NCBI RefSeq assembly: GCF_902804485.1
Contig: NZ_CADCST010000112.1
Location: forward strand, 1 to 45,875
Direction of reading: 5' to 3'
From: Flavobacterium collinsii
Lineage (GTDB): Bacteria; Bacteroidota; Bacteroidia; Flavobacteriales; Flavobacteriaceae
Length of the DNA: 45,875 nt
Below are positions 34,744-43,132 of the stretch, one piece after another. How positions within the stretch are numbered: position 1 is the first letter of the stretch; each line of letters begins with the position of its first letter. The notes under the pieces are model-generated. The model was not told the origin of the DNA and did not search any database. It saw only the letters and a list, made by a program, of their open reading frames with translations. The position numbers and the translations under genes were made by a program.

Positions 34744-35328
34744 ATGAACACACCTTTTCAAAAAGCCAGCCAATTGATTGATGCTGAGAACGCTCAGGAT
34801 TCGAATATCGAAATCGATCAAAATATAGAGTATCCGAAAGAATTACTGTATTCTGACAGGATGTATAAACGATTGATGCAATTTGAACCTAAAGCTTCAG
34901 AAGAAATTCAGATTGCTTCGAAAGCGCAGCACATTTGTCGATGGAAAGTGGCACGCGAATCGTACCCAATGGATCGTGTAGGTTATTTAAAATGGAGGGA
35001 AGAGCTTAAAAAATTCCACGCAAAAACCACTGCAGGAATTTTAACGAAAGTAGGATATGCCCCGGAATTTATAGACCGTGTTTCATTTTTGATTGAAAAA
35101 AAGCTGCTTAAAAAAGACGCCGAAACGCAACTGCTTGAAGATGTAATTTGTTTGGTTTTTTTAGAATATTACCTTGATCCGTTTGTGCACAAACACGATG
35201 AAGAGAAACTCAAAAATATCATCAAGAAAACCTGGGATAAAATGTCGAACAAAGGACATCAGGAAGCCTTGAAGATTACTTATACTGAAGAAAACTTAAA
35301 TCTGATAAAAGCCTCTTTAGGTCTTTAG
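34744..35328 (+). CDS. DUF4202-family protein
   Basis: The 194-aa cytoplasmic protein carries the DUF4202 features: FQKASQLIDAENAQDSN, ELLYSDRMYKRLMQFEP, AQHICRWKVARESYPMDRVG, and LEDVICLVFLEYYLD. The His and Asp arrangement suggests an HD-like metal-binding helix bundle. The function is unknown. Confidence 0.88.
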   Translation: MNTPFQKASQLIDAENAQDSNIEIDQNIEYPKELLYSDRMYKRLMQFEPKASEEIQIASKAQHICRWKVARESYPMDRVGYLKWREELKKFHAKTTAGILTKVGYAPEFIDRVSFLIEKKLLKKDAETQLLEDVICLVFLEYYLDPFVHKHDEEKLKNIIKKTWDKMSNKGHQEALKITYTEENLNLIKASLGL

Positions 35329-35388
35329 CTTAATTTTAAATTAAGAAAAATTCCTTTCAGTTTCTTCTGCATAATTCTTCATTCATAT

Positions 35389-35427
35389 TACGTATATTTG
35401 CGTAGTCAATTTAGACCAATATACGTA
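35389..35427. promoter_or_regulatory. TACGTA inverted repeat upstream of the response regulator
   Basis: The perfect 10-bp arms TACGTATATT (35389-35398) and AATATACGTA (35418-35427) surround a 19-nt centre. A TATATTTG -7-like element overlaps the left arm (35393-35400), which makes it a candidate self-binding site of the following regulator. Two more TACGTA hexamers (36120-36125 and 36130-36135) lie just after its stop codon. Confidence 0.5.
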
Positions 35428-35455
35428 GGGTCTTGAAGTAACAATTAAATAAATA

Positions 35456-36115
35456 ATGAGTAAAACGATTCGGGTAGTCCTCGCGGATAATCATGTTTTT
35501 GTAAGGGATGGGATAAAATCTTTGTTGGAAAACGAAGTAAACATAGAAGTTGTAGGCGAAGCTACAGATGGAATAGATACCCTCGAAGCTGTTGCTACAA
35601 GTGAGCCAGACTTACTTATACTAGACATACGTATGCCGCATTTAACCGGTATTGAAGTGGTAGAAAAACTTAGAAGTGAAAATAATAAGGTTAAAATTAT
35701 TATACTCACCACTCATGAATCTGAAGAATACGTATTAGGTGCATTGAAAGCAGGTGCCGAAGGGTATTTGCTAAAAGATTCCAGCAAAGAAGAATTTTTA
35801 AAAGCATTACATACGGTTTTAAACGGAGGAAAATATTACAGCGGTGATGTTTCAGGAATTTTGATTCATCACTTTGTGCATTGTACTGTTTCATTAGGGC
35901 GCAAACAAGCTTTAGCCGAAGAAATCACGATTACCAAGAGAGAAAAAGAAATTCTGTCTCTTTTATTATCCGGAAAAGGAAATAAGGAAATTGGCGAAAC
36001 TCTTAAAATCAGTAAGCGTACTGCCGAAGTGCATCGTTTTAACTTAATGAAAAAACTAAAAGTAAAAAACCTGATGGAGCTTTCAAACAAAGCAACCGAG
36101 TATTCTTTGCTATAA
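35456..36115 (+). CDS. NarL/LuxR-family response regulator
   Basis: The 219-aa protein has a receiver domain (about 4-120) with acidic pocket residue Asp11, phospho-acceptor Asp57 (LLILDIRM), and the GYLLKDS segment with the conserved Lys. A LuxR-type helix-turn-helix follows (about 152-215: ITKREKEILSLLLSGKGNKEIG, KRTAEVHRFNLMKKLKVKN). No histidine kinase is encoded nearby, so it is an orphan. Flanking TACGTA repeats suggest autoregulation. Confidence 0.93.
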   Translation: MSKTIRVVLADNHVFVRDGIKSLLENEVNIEVVGEATDGIDTLEAVATSEPDLLILDIRMPHLTGIEVVEKLRSENNKVKIIILTTHESEEYVLGALKAGAEGYLLKDSSKEEFLKALHTVLNGGKYYSGDVSGILIHHFVHCTVSLGRKQALAEEITITKREKEILSLLLSGKGNKEIGETLKISKRTAEVHRFNLMKKLKVKNLMELSNKATEYSLL

Positions 36116-36276
36116 AAATTACGTACAATTACGTAACTAATTTGCTCGGAATTACAATATTCGATCTGCCTTTTTCGATTTCTGAAAAGGGCATTTTTTG
36201 TTATGCAAATTCCTTGATAAAACTCATTAATTTGGTATATTTGGGAGGATCTTTTCTGAGACAAGAAAATCAGCTT

Positions 36277-36990
36277 ATGAAAATTATAGCATGGAATTGT
36301 AATATGGCATTTCGAAAAAAAGCAACATTCCTTGACGCTTATAATGCCGATATTGCCGTAATCTCCGAATGTGAAAATCCTGAAAATTTAAAATTCCAAA
36401 CCGATGCAAAACTGCCAAACGACCTGCTTTGGTACGGAACCAACCCACACAAAGGACTTGCCGTTTTCTCCTACAGCAATTATAAGTTTCAATTATTAGA
36501 CTCTCACAATCCTTTATTCAAAAACATTTTGCCAATAGCGGTTACTGGCGGAGACATCGATTTTACGTTGTTTGCCATCTGGGCCAATAATCCGCAGGAT
36601 AAAGACGGACAATATGTAACTCAGGTATGGAAAGCAATTAATTATTATGAAGATCTGATAAAGGAACACAAGACCATTTTAATTGGAGATTTCAACAGCA
36701 ACACTATTTGGGATAAACCTCGAAGAGAAGGAAATCACACAACCGTTGTAAACAAACTGGGCGAAAAAAAAATTTTCAGTACGTATCATAAATATTTCAA
36801 ACAAGAACAAGGCAAAGAAGAGCACCCTACTTTATATCTTTACCGCCATGAAAACAAACCCTATCATTTGGATTACTGCTTTGCCTCGCAAGATTTTATG
36901 GAAGTTTTAGAAAGTGTAGAAGTTGGTACTTATCAAGACTGGACAATGCTTAGCGACCATAAACCTTTAATAATTAACTTCAATATATAA
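36277..36990 (+). CDS. Endonuclease/exonuclease/phosphatase-family protein
   Basis: The 237-aa protein (start 36277 chosen, since the upstream extension from 36142 has no domain) has WNCN at 6-9, Glu31 in ISECE, GDFNSN, HLDYCFAS and SDHKPL, the metal-binding and catalytic motifs of the EEP fold. No signal peptide is seen. It could act on DNA, RNA or phospholipid. The methyltransferase start follows directly after its stop. Confidence 0.9.
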   Translation: MKIIAWNCNMAFRKKATFLDAYNADIAVISECENPENLKFQTDAKLPNDLLWYGTNPHKGLAVFSYSNYKFQLLDSHNPLFKNILPIAVTGGDIDFTLFAIWANNPQDKDGQYVTQVWKAINYYEDLIKEHKTILIGDFNSNTIWDKPRREGNHTTVVNKLGEKKIFSTYHKYFKQEQGKEEHPTLYLYRHENKPYHLDYCFASQDFMEVLESVEVGTYQDWTMLSDHKPLIINFNI

Positions 36991-37617
36991 ATGATGACCA
37001 ACTCCTGGACCGAACGGTGGAACGACCGTTACAGCACCGAAGAATTTGCCTATGGCACCGCGCCCAACAATTATTTAAAAGAAACATTAGAAAAACTAGA
37101 CATCGGAACTATTCTTTTTCCCGCTGAAGGTGAAGGCCGAAATGCCGTTTATGCTGCTAAACTGGGCTGGAATGTTTCAGCATTCGATATTAGTTCAGAA
37201 GGCCAAAGCAAAGCTCTTAAACTTGCCCAGTCTCAAAATGTTATCATCGACTATCAGGTTGGAGAATTAGAAACTTTAAACTATCAGCCGGGACAATTTG
37301 ATACCATTGCTTTAATTTATGCACACTTTCCGGCAGAAATTAAATCGGCAATACACAAAACACTGGATCAGTATTTGCGCAAAGGCGGCTACATTCTTTT
37401 TGAAGCGTTCAGCAAAAAACACCTCGAATATCTGGCCATCAACGATAAAGTGGGCGGACCTAAAGATATTGCTTCTTTGTTTTCAATCGAAGAAATCCAA
37501 TCTGACTTTCCCGATTATGAAATCATCACACTGGAAGAAAAAGAAATCGAGCTCAATGAAGGTCTTTTCCATAACGGAAAAGGTTCTGTTATCCGATTTA
37601 TCGGAAAGAAAAAGTAA
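36991..37617 (+). CDS. Class I SAM-dependent methyltransferase (TehB/TPMT-like)
   Basis: The 208-aa protein has ERWNDRYSTEEFAYGTAPN at the N-terminus, a truncated motif I (LFPAEGEGRNAVYAAKLGW), an acidic loop (VSAFDISSEG), IALIYAHFP and YILFEAF. The N-terminal signature is shared by tellurite-resistance or thiopurine methyltransferases. It is directly adjacent to the EEP gene, with which it may form an operon. Confidence 0.88.
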   Translation: MMTNSWTERWNDRYSTEEFAYGTAPNNYLKETLEKLDIGTILFPAEGEGRNAVYAAKLGWNVSAFDISSEGQSKALKLAQSQNVIIDYQVGELETLNYQPGQFDTIALIYAHFPAEIKSAIHKTLDQYLRKGGYILFEAFSKKHLEYLAINDKVGGPKDIASLFSIEEIQSDFPDYEIITLEEKEIELNEGLFHNGKGSVIRFIGKKK

Positions 37618-37635
37618 TTCCTTTTACAAACATTT

Positions 37636-37661
37636 GTAGAGGCGCTCTAATGCGTCTCTAC
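37636..37661 (+). terminator. Hairpin after the EEP-methyltransferase pair
   Basis: A 10-bp stem (GTAGAGGCGC, 37636-37645, with GCGTCTCTAC, 37652-37661; one G-T wobble) has a 6-nt loop. It is not followed by a T-tract, so its strength is uncertain. Confidence 0.5.
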
Positions 37662-37741
37662 ACCGCATCTCCCTACCCTCACACAATTGCATCCTGCTCT
37701 CTTTCATTACAATGGAGCAATCTCTAAAATAATATTTAATA

Positions 37742-37820
37742 TAAGGAGCTGTTTCCAGCTGTCCGTTGTATCTTTTGTCCCGAACCCCGGCACAAAAGGA
37801 TGCCACTCCCATCTGGGCTA
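37742..37820 (-). ncRNA. Structured RNA element, probably Flavo-1-like (copy 2)
   Basis: The minus strand starts TAGCCC and ends AGCTCCTTA, with a central stem CTTTTGT/ACAAAAG. Copy 1 (728-810) has CTTTTGC/GCAAAAG at the same place, a compensatory C-G to T-A change that supports pairing. The flanks AGTGG, ATC and AGC..GGAA match in both copies. It lies antisense between two plus-strand genes. The ORF 37624-37812 overlapping it is not a gene. Confidence 0.55.
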
Positions 37821-37829
37821 ATGAGCTCA

Positions 37830-37915
37830 GGGTACAGTTTTCAGTTCTCAGTTTACAGTTTACATCTCACATTTCACAATTAACAATTAACAATTCACAA
37901 TTAACAATCAACTCC
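37830..37915. repeat. Short low-complexity repeats (CAATTAACAATT type)
   Basis: The tract holds near-copies of CAGTTTACAGTTTACA and ACAATTAACAATTAACAATTC. I know this kind of tract from flavobacterial intergenic regions. No gene is seen between 37618 and 38120 apart from the elements listed. Confidence 0.65.
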
Positions 37916-38120
37916 TCCCTTTTTCCATGTAGAATTGTTAAGAAATTTTGGTTTCCCATTTCGGCTAAAAAACCAAACAATTCACTTTCAAATACTTAAC
38001 ATTAAATTTTATAAGAAAACTTAACATTGAATACCATGTTTTATAATTATCTTTACTTAACTATGAGTTAACAATTTAGTTACATTGCTGACGATAACCT
38101 TACCTAAAAGCACATAAAAT

Positions 38121-38804
38121 ATGGAAAACAAACCCGAAGAAAGCACCCCGGAAAAAATCGATTCTGTAAAACCTGAAGCTGTTCAACCGGCTACAGAAAC
38201 TGCAAAACCTGCCAGCACTCCTGTTAAAAAAGCACCCGTTCGTAAAGCGGCGCCTGCTAAACCAACAACGGCATCGGCAAAACCAACAGCAGCCAAACCG
38301 GTAACTCCTAAAGCTCCTGCAGCTTCTGTTACCAAAGCTGCAAGTACTACAACAAAAACACCTGCTAAGGCGGTTGTAAAAACCGCAGCAGCGACTTCAA
38401 CTACAACAAAACCAGCAGTAGCAAAAGCACCGATAAAAAAAACAGTAACACCCGCTGCTAAACCAGTAGAAAAAGCCGTTACTCAAACACCTGTTGCTAA
38501 ATCAAAAGAAGAAAATACTAACCAGGCAGTTGAAATCGAAGAAAATAAAAAAGATAAAGCTGCTAAAAAAGCCAAAAAATTGAAAGACAAAGAGAAAGAC
38601 AAAGCCAAAAAGAAACTGGCTAAGAAAAAAGAGAAAGCTAAAAATGATAAAAAGAAAGAAAAAGCTAAAAAAGCAAAACTAAAAGCTGCAGCTAAGAAAA
38701 AAGAAAAAGCCAAAAAAGCGAAAGACAAAGCTAAAGCTAAAAAAATTGCAAAAAAGAAAGCAAAAGCTCAGAAAAAAGCTAAAGCCAAAAAGAAGAAAAA
38801 ATAA
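38121..38804 (+). CDS. Lys/Ala-rich basic protein, histone H1-like
   Basis: The 227-aa low-complexity protein has an acidic start (1-20) and a Pro/Ala/Thr/Lys-rich middle with repeated KAP and TKP motifs (about 25-130). The strongly basic tail (about 140-227) consists of runs of KKEKAKKAK and ends in five Lys. There is no folded domain. The composition resembles bacterial H1-like nucleoid or DNA-condensing proteins, but that role is inferred. It is closed by a terminator at 38814. Confidence 0.8.
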   Translation: MENKPEESTPEKIDSVKPEAVQPATETAKPASTPVKKAPVRKAAPAKPTTASAKPTAAKPVTPKAPAASVTKAASTTTKTPAKAVVKTAAATSTTTKPAVAKAPIKKTVTPAAKPVEKAVTQTPVAKSKEENTNQAVEIEENKKDKAAKKAKKLKDKEKDKAKKKLAKKKEKAKNDKKKEKAKKAKLKAAAKKKEKAKKAKDKAKAKKIAKKKAKAQKKAKAKKKKK

Positions 38805-38813
38805 TACATAAGA

Positions 38814-38846
38814 AAGGTTTGACTTTTATAAAGTCAAACCTTCTTT
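38814..38846 (+). terminator. Terminator after the Lys/Ala-rich protein gene
   Basis: The perfect 12-bp stem AAGGTTTGACTT (38814-38825) with AAGTCAAACCTT (38831-38842) has a 5-nt loop and is followed by CTTTT. Confidence 0.85.
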
Positions 38847-38928
38847 TATCTTATATACCTATACATTTCTATTATCACTTTGAAGAAAGGAAAAATTAAC
38901 AACCCTGCGTGTTGAATTTTTCAACCTC

Positions 38929-39936
38929 CTAACCACCAATTGCAATCATGCTGCGGTTATCAAAATGTTTTGCAGGATCATTCATTTCATCAATCGTTAC
39001 CATTCCGGCACGAACTTTCTTTTTACTTTGAACAGCGGCTGAAATGAGATCCGTTATCGGCTGAGCTTTTCTAAAAGGGGTTAAAAGATCGGTTTCTGAA
39101 TTAGAGAAAAGACAGTTTTTTATTTTTCCATCGGCGGTTAAGCGAATTCGGTTACAGCTGTCACAAAACGGATTTGTAATTGAACTTATAATTCCGAAAT
39201 CTCCCTGAAAGTCTTTTATTTTATAGGTTCTCGCCGTGAAGTTTTCTTCGTCTTTGAGCTTGATAATTTCCTGTTTTGAAAAACCATTTCCTACCCAAGA
39301 AAGAATCTCCTTTTGCGAAACCATCTTACTCCTGTCCCACTCGTTCCCCGCAAAAGGCATAAACTCAATAAATCGAACCGAAATAGGTAAAAACCGAGTT
39401 AGTTTTACAAAATCAACAATTTCGTTATCATTAAAACCTTTCATCAAAACAACATTTACTTTTACCTGAAAATCATGATTCAATAGCAAATGTAAATTAT
39501 CAACCACTTTATCAAACTGATTTCTAAGCGTTATCGAATGAAATTTTGATGCAACCAGCGTATCCAGACTTAAGTTGATTTTCTTAATTTTAAACTGCTT
39601 TAAAACATCAATATGACGATCGATCAAAATTCCGTTTGTAGTAATCGAAACTGAAATATCAAGAGCGGACAGTTTTGAAATTATTTCCGGAAAATCTTTT
39701 CGTAAAAGTGGTTCACCGCCAGTTAATCTTATTTTATCAACACCATTTTGCACGAAAGTCTGAGCGATACCAAAAATCTCGTCCGCAGTCATTAAACTGG
39801 CTTTTGGAGAAAGTGCAATGCCATCAGCAGGCATACAATAGGTACAACGCAGATTGCATTTTTCCAGCAGTGAAATGCGTAGATAATTGTGTCTGCGCCC
39901 AAAACCATCCGTCAAACTAGTGTTAAAGGCTGTCAT
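38929..39936 (-). CDS. moaA: GTP 3',8-cyclase MoaA
   Basis: The 335-aa radical-SAM enzyme carries out the first step of molybdenum cofactor synthesis (GTP to 3',8-cyclo-GTP). The N-terminal [4Fe-4S] motif is CNLRCTYC (Cys27, 31, 34). A second cluster motif (FCDSCNRIRLTADGKIKNC) lies in the C-terminal half, and the protein ends Gly-Gly. It overlaps the moaC-moaB fusion by 14 nt and is the last gene of the cluster. Confidence 0.96.
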   Translation of the reverse strand: MTAFNTSLTDGFGRRHNYLRISLLEKCNLRCTYCMPADGIALSPKASLMTADEIFGIAQTFVQNGVDKIRLTGGEPLLRKDFPEIISKLSALDISVSITTNGILIDRHIDVLKQFKIKKINLSLDTLVASKFHSITLRNQFDKVVDNLHLLLNHDFQVKVNVVLMKGFNDNEIVDFVKLTRFLPISVRFIEFMPFAGNEWDRSKMVSQKEILSWVGNGFSKQEIIKLKDEENFTARTYKIKDFQGDFGIISSITNPFCDSCNRIRLTADGKIKNCLFSNSETDLLTPFRKAQPITDLISAAVQSKKKVRAGMVTIDEMNDPAKHFDNRSMIAIGG

Positions 39937-40837
39937 GATTTTTACCTTTTAAAACATGAAAAACATGCATCACATGTGGGAAAACCGCATCCATAGACTC
40001 TCTTGCTCCATTTGTCGAACCCGGCAAAGCCAAAACTAAACTCTTGCCCACGGTTCCGGCTACGCTCCTGGACAACATCGCATAAGGCATTCTCTGCTGT
40101 CCATAGTCCCGAATCGCTTCCTCAATTCCCGGAATTCTGCTTTCTAAAATTGGCAATAAAGCTTCCGGCGTAACATCACGTGGAGACAAACCTGTACCGC
40201 CTGTAAAAATCACCAATTGATGTTCTTTGGCAAACCTTTTTGTTCTTTCCTGAATAATCTCAAGTTCATCAGGAATAATTTCATAATGCAGTGTCTCAAC
40301 GCCATACGAATTTAATTTTTCGACTATAACTTTTCCCGAACGATCTTCTTTGTCCCCCGCAAAAATAGAATCGGAACAAACAAAAACTGCTGCTTTTATT
40401 GCATTCGAAAATTTATTTTTAAAAGACGATTTTCCACCTTCTTTCTCAATTAATTTTATGGTCGAAATTTCAATTTCTTTATCAATCGGTTTCAACATAT
40501 CGTACATGGTAAGGGCTACAATTGATGCTCCATGCATCGCCTCTACCTCAACACCCGTTTTATAAACGGTTTTTACCGTAAAGATGATCTGAATCTCCAG
40601 ACCTTCGATCTTATATTCAACTGAAGTAAATTCAATAGGAATAGGATGACAATCGGGAATCGATAAATGGGTATTTTTAACCGCAAACAATCCCGCTGTT
40701 TTTGCCATTTCGAGTACGTTTCCTTTTGGCACTAAATTATTTTCCACCGCGTCAATTGTTTCTTGTTTACTAACTTTTACAATTGCGGTGGCGGTTGCTT
40801 TTCTTAAGGTGCTTATTTTATGCGTAATATCTACCAT
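39923..40837 (-). CDS. moaCB: MoaC-MoaB fusion (bifunctional molybdenum cofactor protein)
   Basis: The 304-aa protein combines MoaC (about 1-145: VDITHKISTLRKATATAIV, NTHLSIPDCHPIPI, GVEVEAMHGASIVALTMYDM), which converts 3',8-cyclo-GTP to cyclic pyranopterin phosphate, with a MoaB/Mog-type domain (about 150-304: VFVCSDSIFAGDKEDRSG, TGGTGLSPRDVTPEA, LALPGSTNGARESMDAV), which adenylylates molybdopterin. The fusion puts two non-consecutive pathway steps in one chain. It overlaps moaA and lies 9 nt downstream of moaE. Confidence 0.93.
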   Translation of the reverse strand: MVDITHKISTLRKATATAIVKVSKQETIDAVENNLVPKGNVLEMAKTAGLFAVKNTHLSIPDCHPIPIEFTSVEYKIEGLEIQIIFTVKTVYKTGVEVEAMHGASIVALTMYDMLKPIDKEIEISTIKLIEKEGGKSSFKNKFSNAIKAAVFVCSDSIFAGDKEDRSGKVIVEKLNSYGVETLHYEIIPDELEIIQERTKRFAKEHQLVIFTGGTGLSPRDVTPEALLPILESRIPGIEEAIRDYGQQRMPYAMLSRSVAGTVGKSLVLALPGSTNGARESMDAVFPHVMHVFHVLKGKNHDSL

Positions 40838-40846
40838 TGTATTTTA

Positions 40847-41278
40847 TTAGGAATTCTGTTTCCAGGTGAAGGTATCGTTTTCAAACATTTCTTTACCAAA
40901 GATGGGCACATCGGTTTTAATCCAGTTTACAATGGCTTCTGTTGCTTCATAAACTTGTTTGCGTCGCGTTGCCGAAACAAAGACAAACAAACAAATTTCG
41001 CCTGCTTTTACAATACCCAAACTGTGGTAAATGTGCATACAGGTCAAATCAAATTTAGCAAACGCTCTTTCGCGAATGGCATACAAAGCTTCATTGGCCA
41101 TATCAGTGTAGGCCGAATAATCGATAGCTACAACAGTATTGTCGTGAATCACATCGGCACGAACTTGTCCTAAAAAAATATTATGCGCACCAATCGTGTG
41201 TTTGGATTGGTGCTTTGCGATCGACTCGGCTATAAATTCAGGACTAATTGGCCCTTCTACAAATACATTTTTACTCAT
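40847..41278 (-). CDS. moaE: Molybdopterin synthase large subunit MoaE
   Basis: The 143-aa protein has the MoaE hallmarks: GAHNIFLGQVRADVIHDNTV, ADMANEAL-like helix with YTDMANEALY, IYHSLGIVKAGEICLFVFVSA, and the basic helix RRKQVYEATEAIVNWIKTDVPIFGKE. It transfers two sulfurs from MoaD to cyclic pyranopterin phosphate. The partner moaD lies 143 nt upstream, separated by a palindromic repeat. Confidence 0.94.
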   Translation of the reverse strand: MSKNVFVEGPISPEFIAESIAKHQSKHTIGAHNIFLGQVRADVIHDNTVVAIDYSAYTDMANEALYAIRERAFAKFDLTCMHIYHSLGIVKAGEICLFVFVSATRRKQVYEATEAIVNWIKTDVPIFGKEMFENDTFTWKQNS

Positions 41279-41317
41279 TACTTCTATTTTTTTGCCACAG
41301 ATTAAAAAGATTTTTCT

Positions 41318-41374
41318 TTGGCCGCGAATTCACGAATTTTTCTAATTCAAAAAAACTTGCGAATTCATAGCCAA
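41318..41374. repeat. Imperfect palindromic element between moaD and moaE
   Basis: The arms TTGGC..GAATTC (41318-41336) and GAATTC..GCCAA (41357-41374) form a degenerate copy of the 32096-32166 element. TTTGCCACAGATTA at 41291 matches the complement of the AATCTGTGGCAAA core in the 22292 array. It may act as a hairpin inside the operon. Confidence 0.6.
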
Positions 41375-41421
41375 TAAACCTCTATGTTTTTTCACTTCTT
41401 TACAGACGCTCTGCTTTTTGA

Positions 41422-41658
41422 TTATCCTCCTGCAAATGGCGGCAATAAAGCAACCACATCATTGGTCTGCAAAGTACAATTTACTGTTTTTGAAACTATT
41501 TTTTGATTTACTGCTACGCTGAAAACAAGCGAATCAAATTGATATTTCTGATCTAAATCACGCAATAATTCCTGCAGTGACACTTCCGAAAAAGGTACTT
41601 TTTCAAGTTCACATTGGGTCCTTTCGGCAACCGCTCCAAAATATTTAATCTCAATCAT
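41422..41658 (-). CDS. moaD: Molybdopterin synthase small subunit MoaD
   Basis: The 78-aa ubiquitin-like sulfur carrier (MIEIKYFGAVAERTQ, then FSEVSLQELL and VAVNQKIV) ends in the required Gly-Gly (PPFAGG), which is adenylylated and thiocarboxylated. It starts 2 nt after cobA. The activating enzyme MoeB is not in the window. Confidence 0.93.
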   Translation of the reverse strand: MIEIKYFGAVAERTQCELEKVPFSEVSLQELLRDLDQKYQFDSLVFSVAVNQKIVSKTVNCTLQTNDVVALLPPFAGG

Positions 41659-41660
41659 TT

Positions 41661-42449
41661 TTATAAATTTAAATTCTGAAAAATAAACTCATCTTCAAAA
41701 TGTTCCTGAAAATAAGAAATCCAGCTTGACGTATTTTTCACTACCTCGCCAATGACAATAATAGCTGGCGATGTTATATTTTTTTCAGCAACCAATTTAG
41801 CAATTGAACTTATAGTTCCAATCACTTTTTGCTCTGTTTTTTTCGTTCCGTTTTGAATAATGGCAATGGGAAGATTGTCGGTTCTGTTCTGCTGATAAAT
41901 AGCAATGATCTCCTCTAATTTATGCATTCCCATCAAAATAATTACCGTCGCATCCGATTTAGAAGCCAAATGGATATCTTTCGACAGCTTATGATCTGAG
42001 GTTGTTCCTGTAATGACCCAAAAGCTTTCGGCTACTTTGCGCTGTGTAACGCTTATTCCAACCGAGGTGGGAACTCCCAAAGCAGATGAAATTCCGGGAA
42101 CAATTGCCGTTTCGATTCCAAATTGTTCTGCAAATTCAATCTCTTCACTTCCTCTTCCAAAAACAAACGGATCGCCTCCTTTTAAGCGAACCACATGTCC
42201 GTATCGCTGTGCCATTGACACAATCAGTTCGTTAATTTGATCCTGCGTGTATGCATGGCAGCCCAATCGTTTTCCAACAAAAACAATTTCAGCATTTGAT
42301 GCATAATCCAACAATTCTTCATTAACCAAAGCGTCATACAAAACCACATCGGCCTGCTCTAAAGCTTTTATAGCTTTCATCGTTATCAGTTCAGCATCAC
42401 CCGGTCCTGCACCTACAATGGTTAGTTTTGGTATTTTTAAGCTTTGCAT
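41661..42449 (-). CDS. cobA: Uroporphyrinogen-III C-methyltransferase
   Basis: The 262-aa SUMT converts uroporphyrinogen III to precorrin-2, the entry to siroheme and cobalamin. Signs are LTIVGAGPGDAELITMKAIKAL, VLYDALV, VVRLKGGDPFVFGRGSEE and VVPGISSALGVPTSVGISVT. Its place in a Moco cluster points to an end product needing both cofactors, such as assimilatory nitrate plus nitrite reduction, but those enzymes are outside the window. Confidence 0.95.
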   Translation of the reverse strand: MQSLKIPKLTIVGAGPGDAELITMKAIKALEQADVVLYDALVNEELLDYASNAEIVFVGKRLGCHAYTQDQINELIVSMAQRYGHVVRLKGGDPFVFGRGSEEIEFAEQFGIETAIVPGISSALGVPTSVGISVTQRKVAESFWVITGTTSDHKLSKDIHLASKSDATVIILMGMHKLEEIIAIYQQNRTDNLPIAIIQNGTKKTEQKVIGTISSIAKLVAEKNITSPAIIVIGEVVKNTSSWISYFQEHFEDEFIFQNLNL

Positions 42450-42455
42450 AATCTT

Positions 42456-43028
42456 TTAACTTAAATTGGCATTCAAATCATTTAATTCGTCAGCCGAATT
42501 AATATTGGTTAAAGGAATGATCTCACTTTCATCCAGATTAATAATCTGATGTGGTATTCCTGCCAGCAAATCCATCATTTTTAGTGCATTCGTATCAATA
42601 GCCTTTTTAATAAAAGGGATCATCTTTTTGGAATAAATTCCTATCAGTGGGTGCATTCGGCTTTGCGAAGCAAAAACGGTAATTCCGGCTTCTTCCGTAT
42701 GTTTTGAGAGTAACTCCTGTAATAATTCTGTTGAAATTAGCGGAATATCACAGCTCAGAATTAGGTTAAATTCGGTTTCAGAATGTAATAAAGCAGTATA
42801 AACTCCTCCTAACGGCCCTTTATCTGCAATAACATCGGGTATTTTTTGATAAGAAAGATAATCATATTCTTTTGAGGCAGTAACCAATCTTATTTCTGCT
42901 GTAATAGGCAAAATTGCGCTGATGATGTGCTCTATAAATGGCTTTCCCCGAAACAAAACTAATCCTTTCTCTGACTGCATTCGAGAACTTTTTCCTCCAC
43001 AAAGAATAAATGCTGTTAGTGTTTCCAT
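42456..43028 (-). CDS. mobA: Molybdenum cofactor guanylyltransferase
   Basis: The 190-aa nucleotidyltransferase has FILCGGKSSRMQSEKGLVLFRGKPF (glycine-rich nucleotide loop with Arg/Lys) and DKGPLGGVYTAL. The SCDIPLI motif carries the catalytic Asp. It converts Mo-MPT to the guanine dinucleotide form. It lies 6 nt upstream of cobA. Confidence 0.93.
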   Translation of the reverse strand: METLTAFILCGGKSSRMQSEKGLVLFRGKPFIEHIISAILPITAEIRLVTASKEYDYLSYQKIPDVIADKGPLGGVYTALLHSETEFNLILSCDIPLISTELLQELLSKHTEEAGITVFASQSRMHPLIGIYSKKMIPFIKKAIDTNALKMMDLLAGIPHQIINLDESEIIPLTNINSADELNDLNANLS

Positions 43029-43132
43029 TGTTTTTTAGTTTTTGTTTCAGGTTTTCTTTGTTTCAGGTTGAAATGAGAGAAAGTTTAACTTTAAAAGATA
43101 GAGATACATTCTATCTTTTTATTTTTCAATTA

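Noticed and set aside
35425..35431. Another GTAGGGT word
   Set aside because: No GTTTTA follows at 16 bp, and the word belongs to the TACGTA inverted repeat. It is not counted as an ECF site.
37624..37812. Minus-strand 62-codon ORF
   Set aside because: It lies on the structured RNA copy 2 and its flanks. The reading frame follows the RNA element and is not gene-like.
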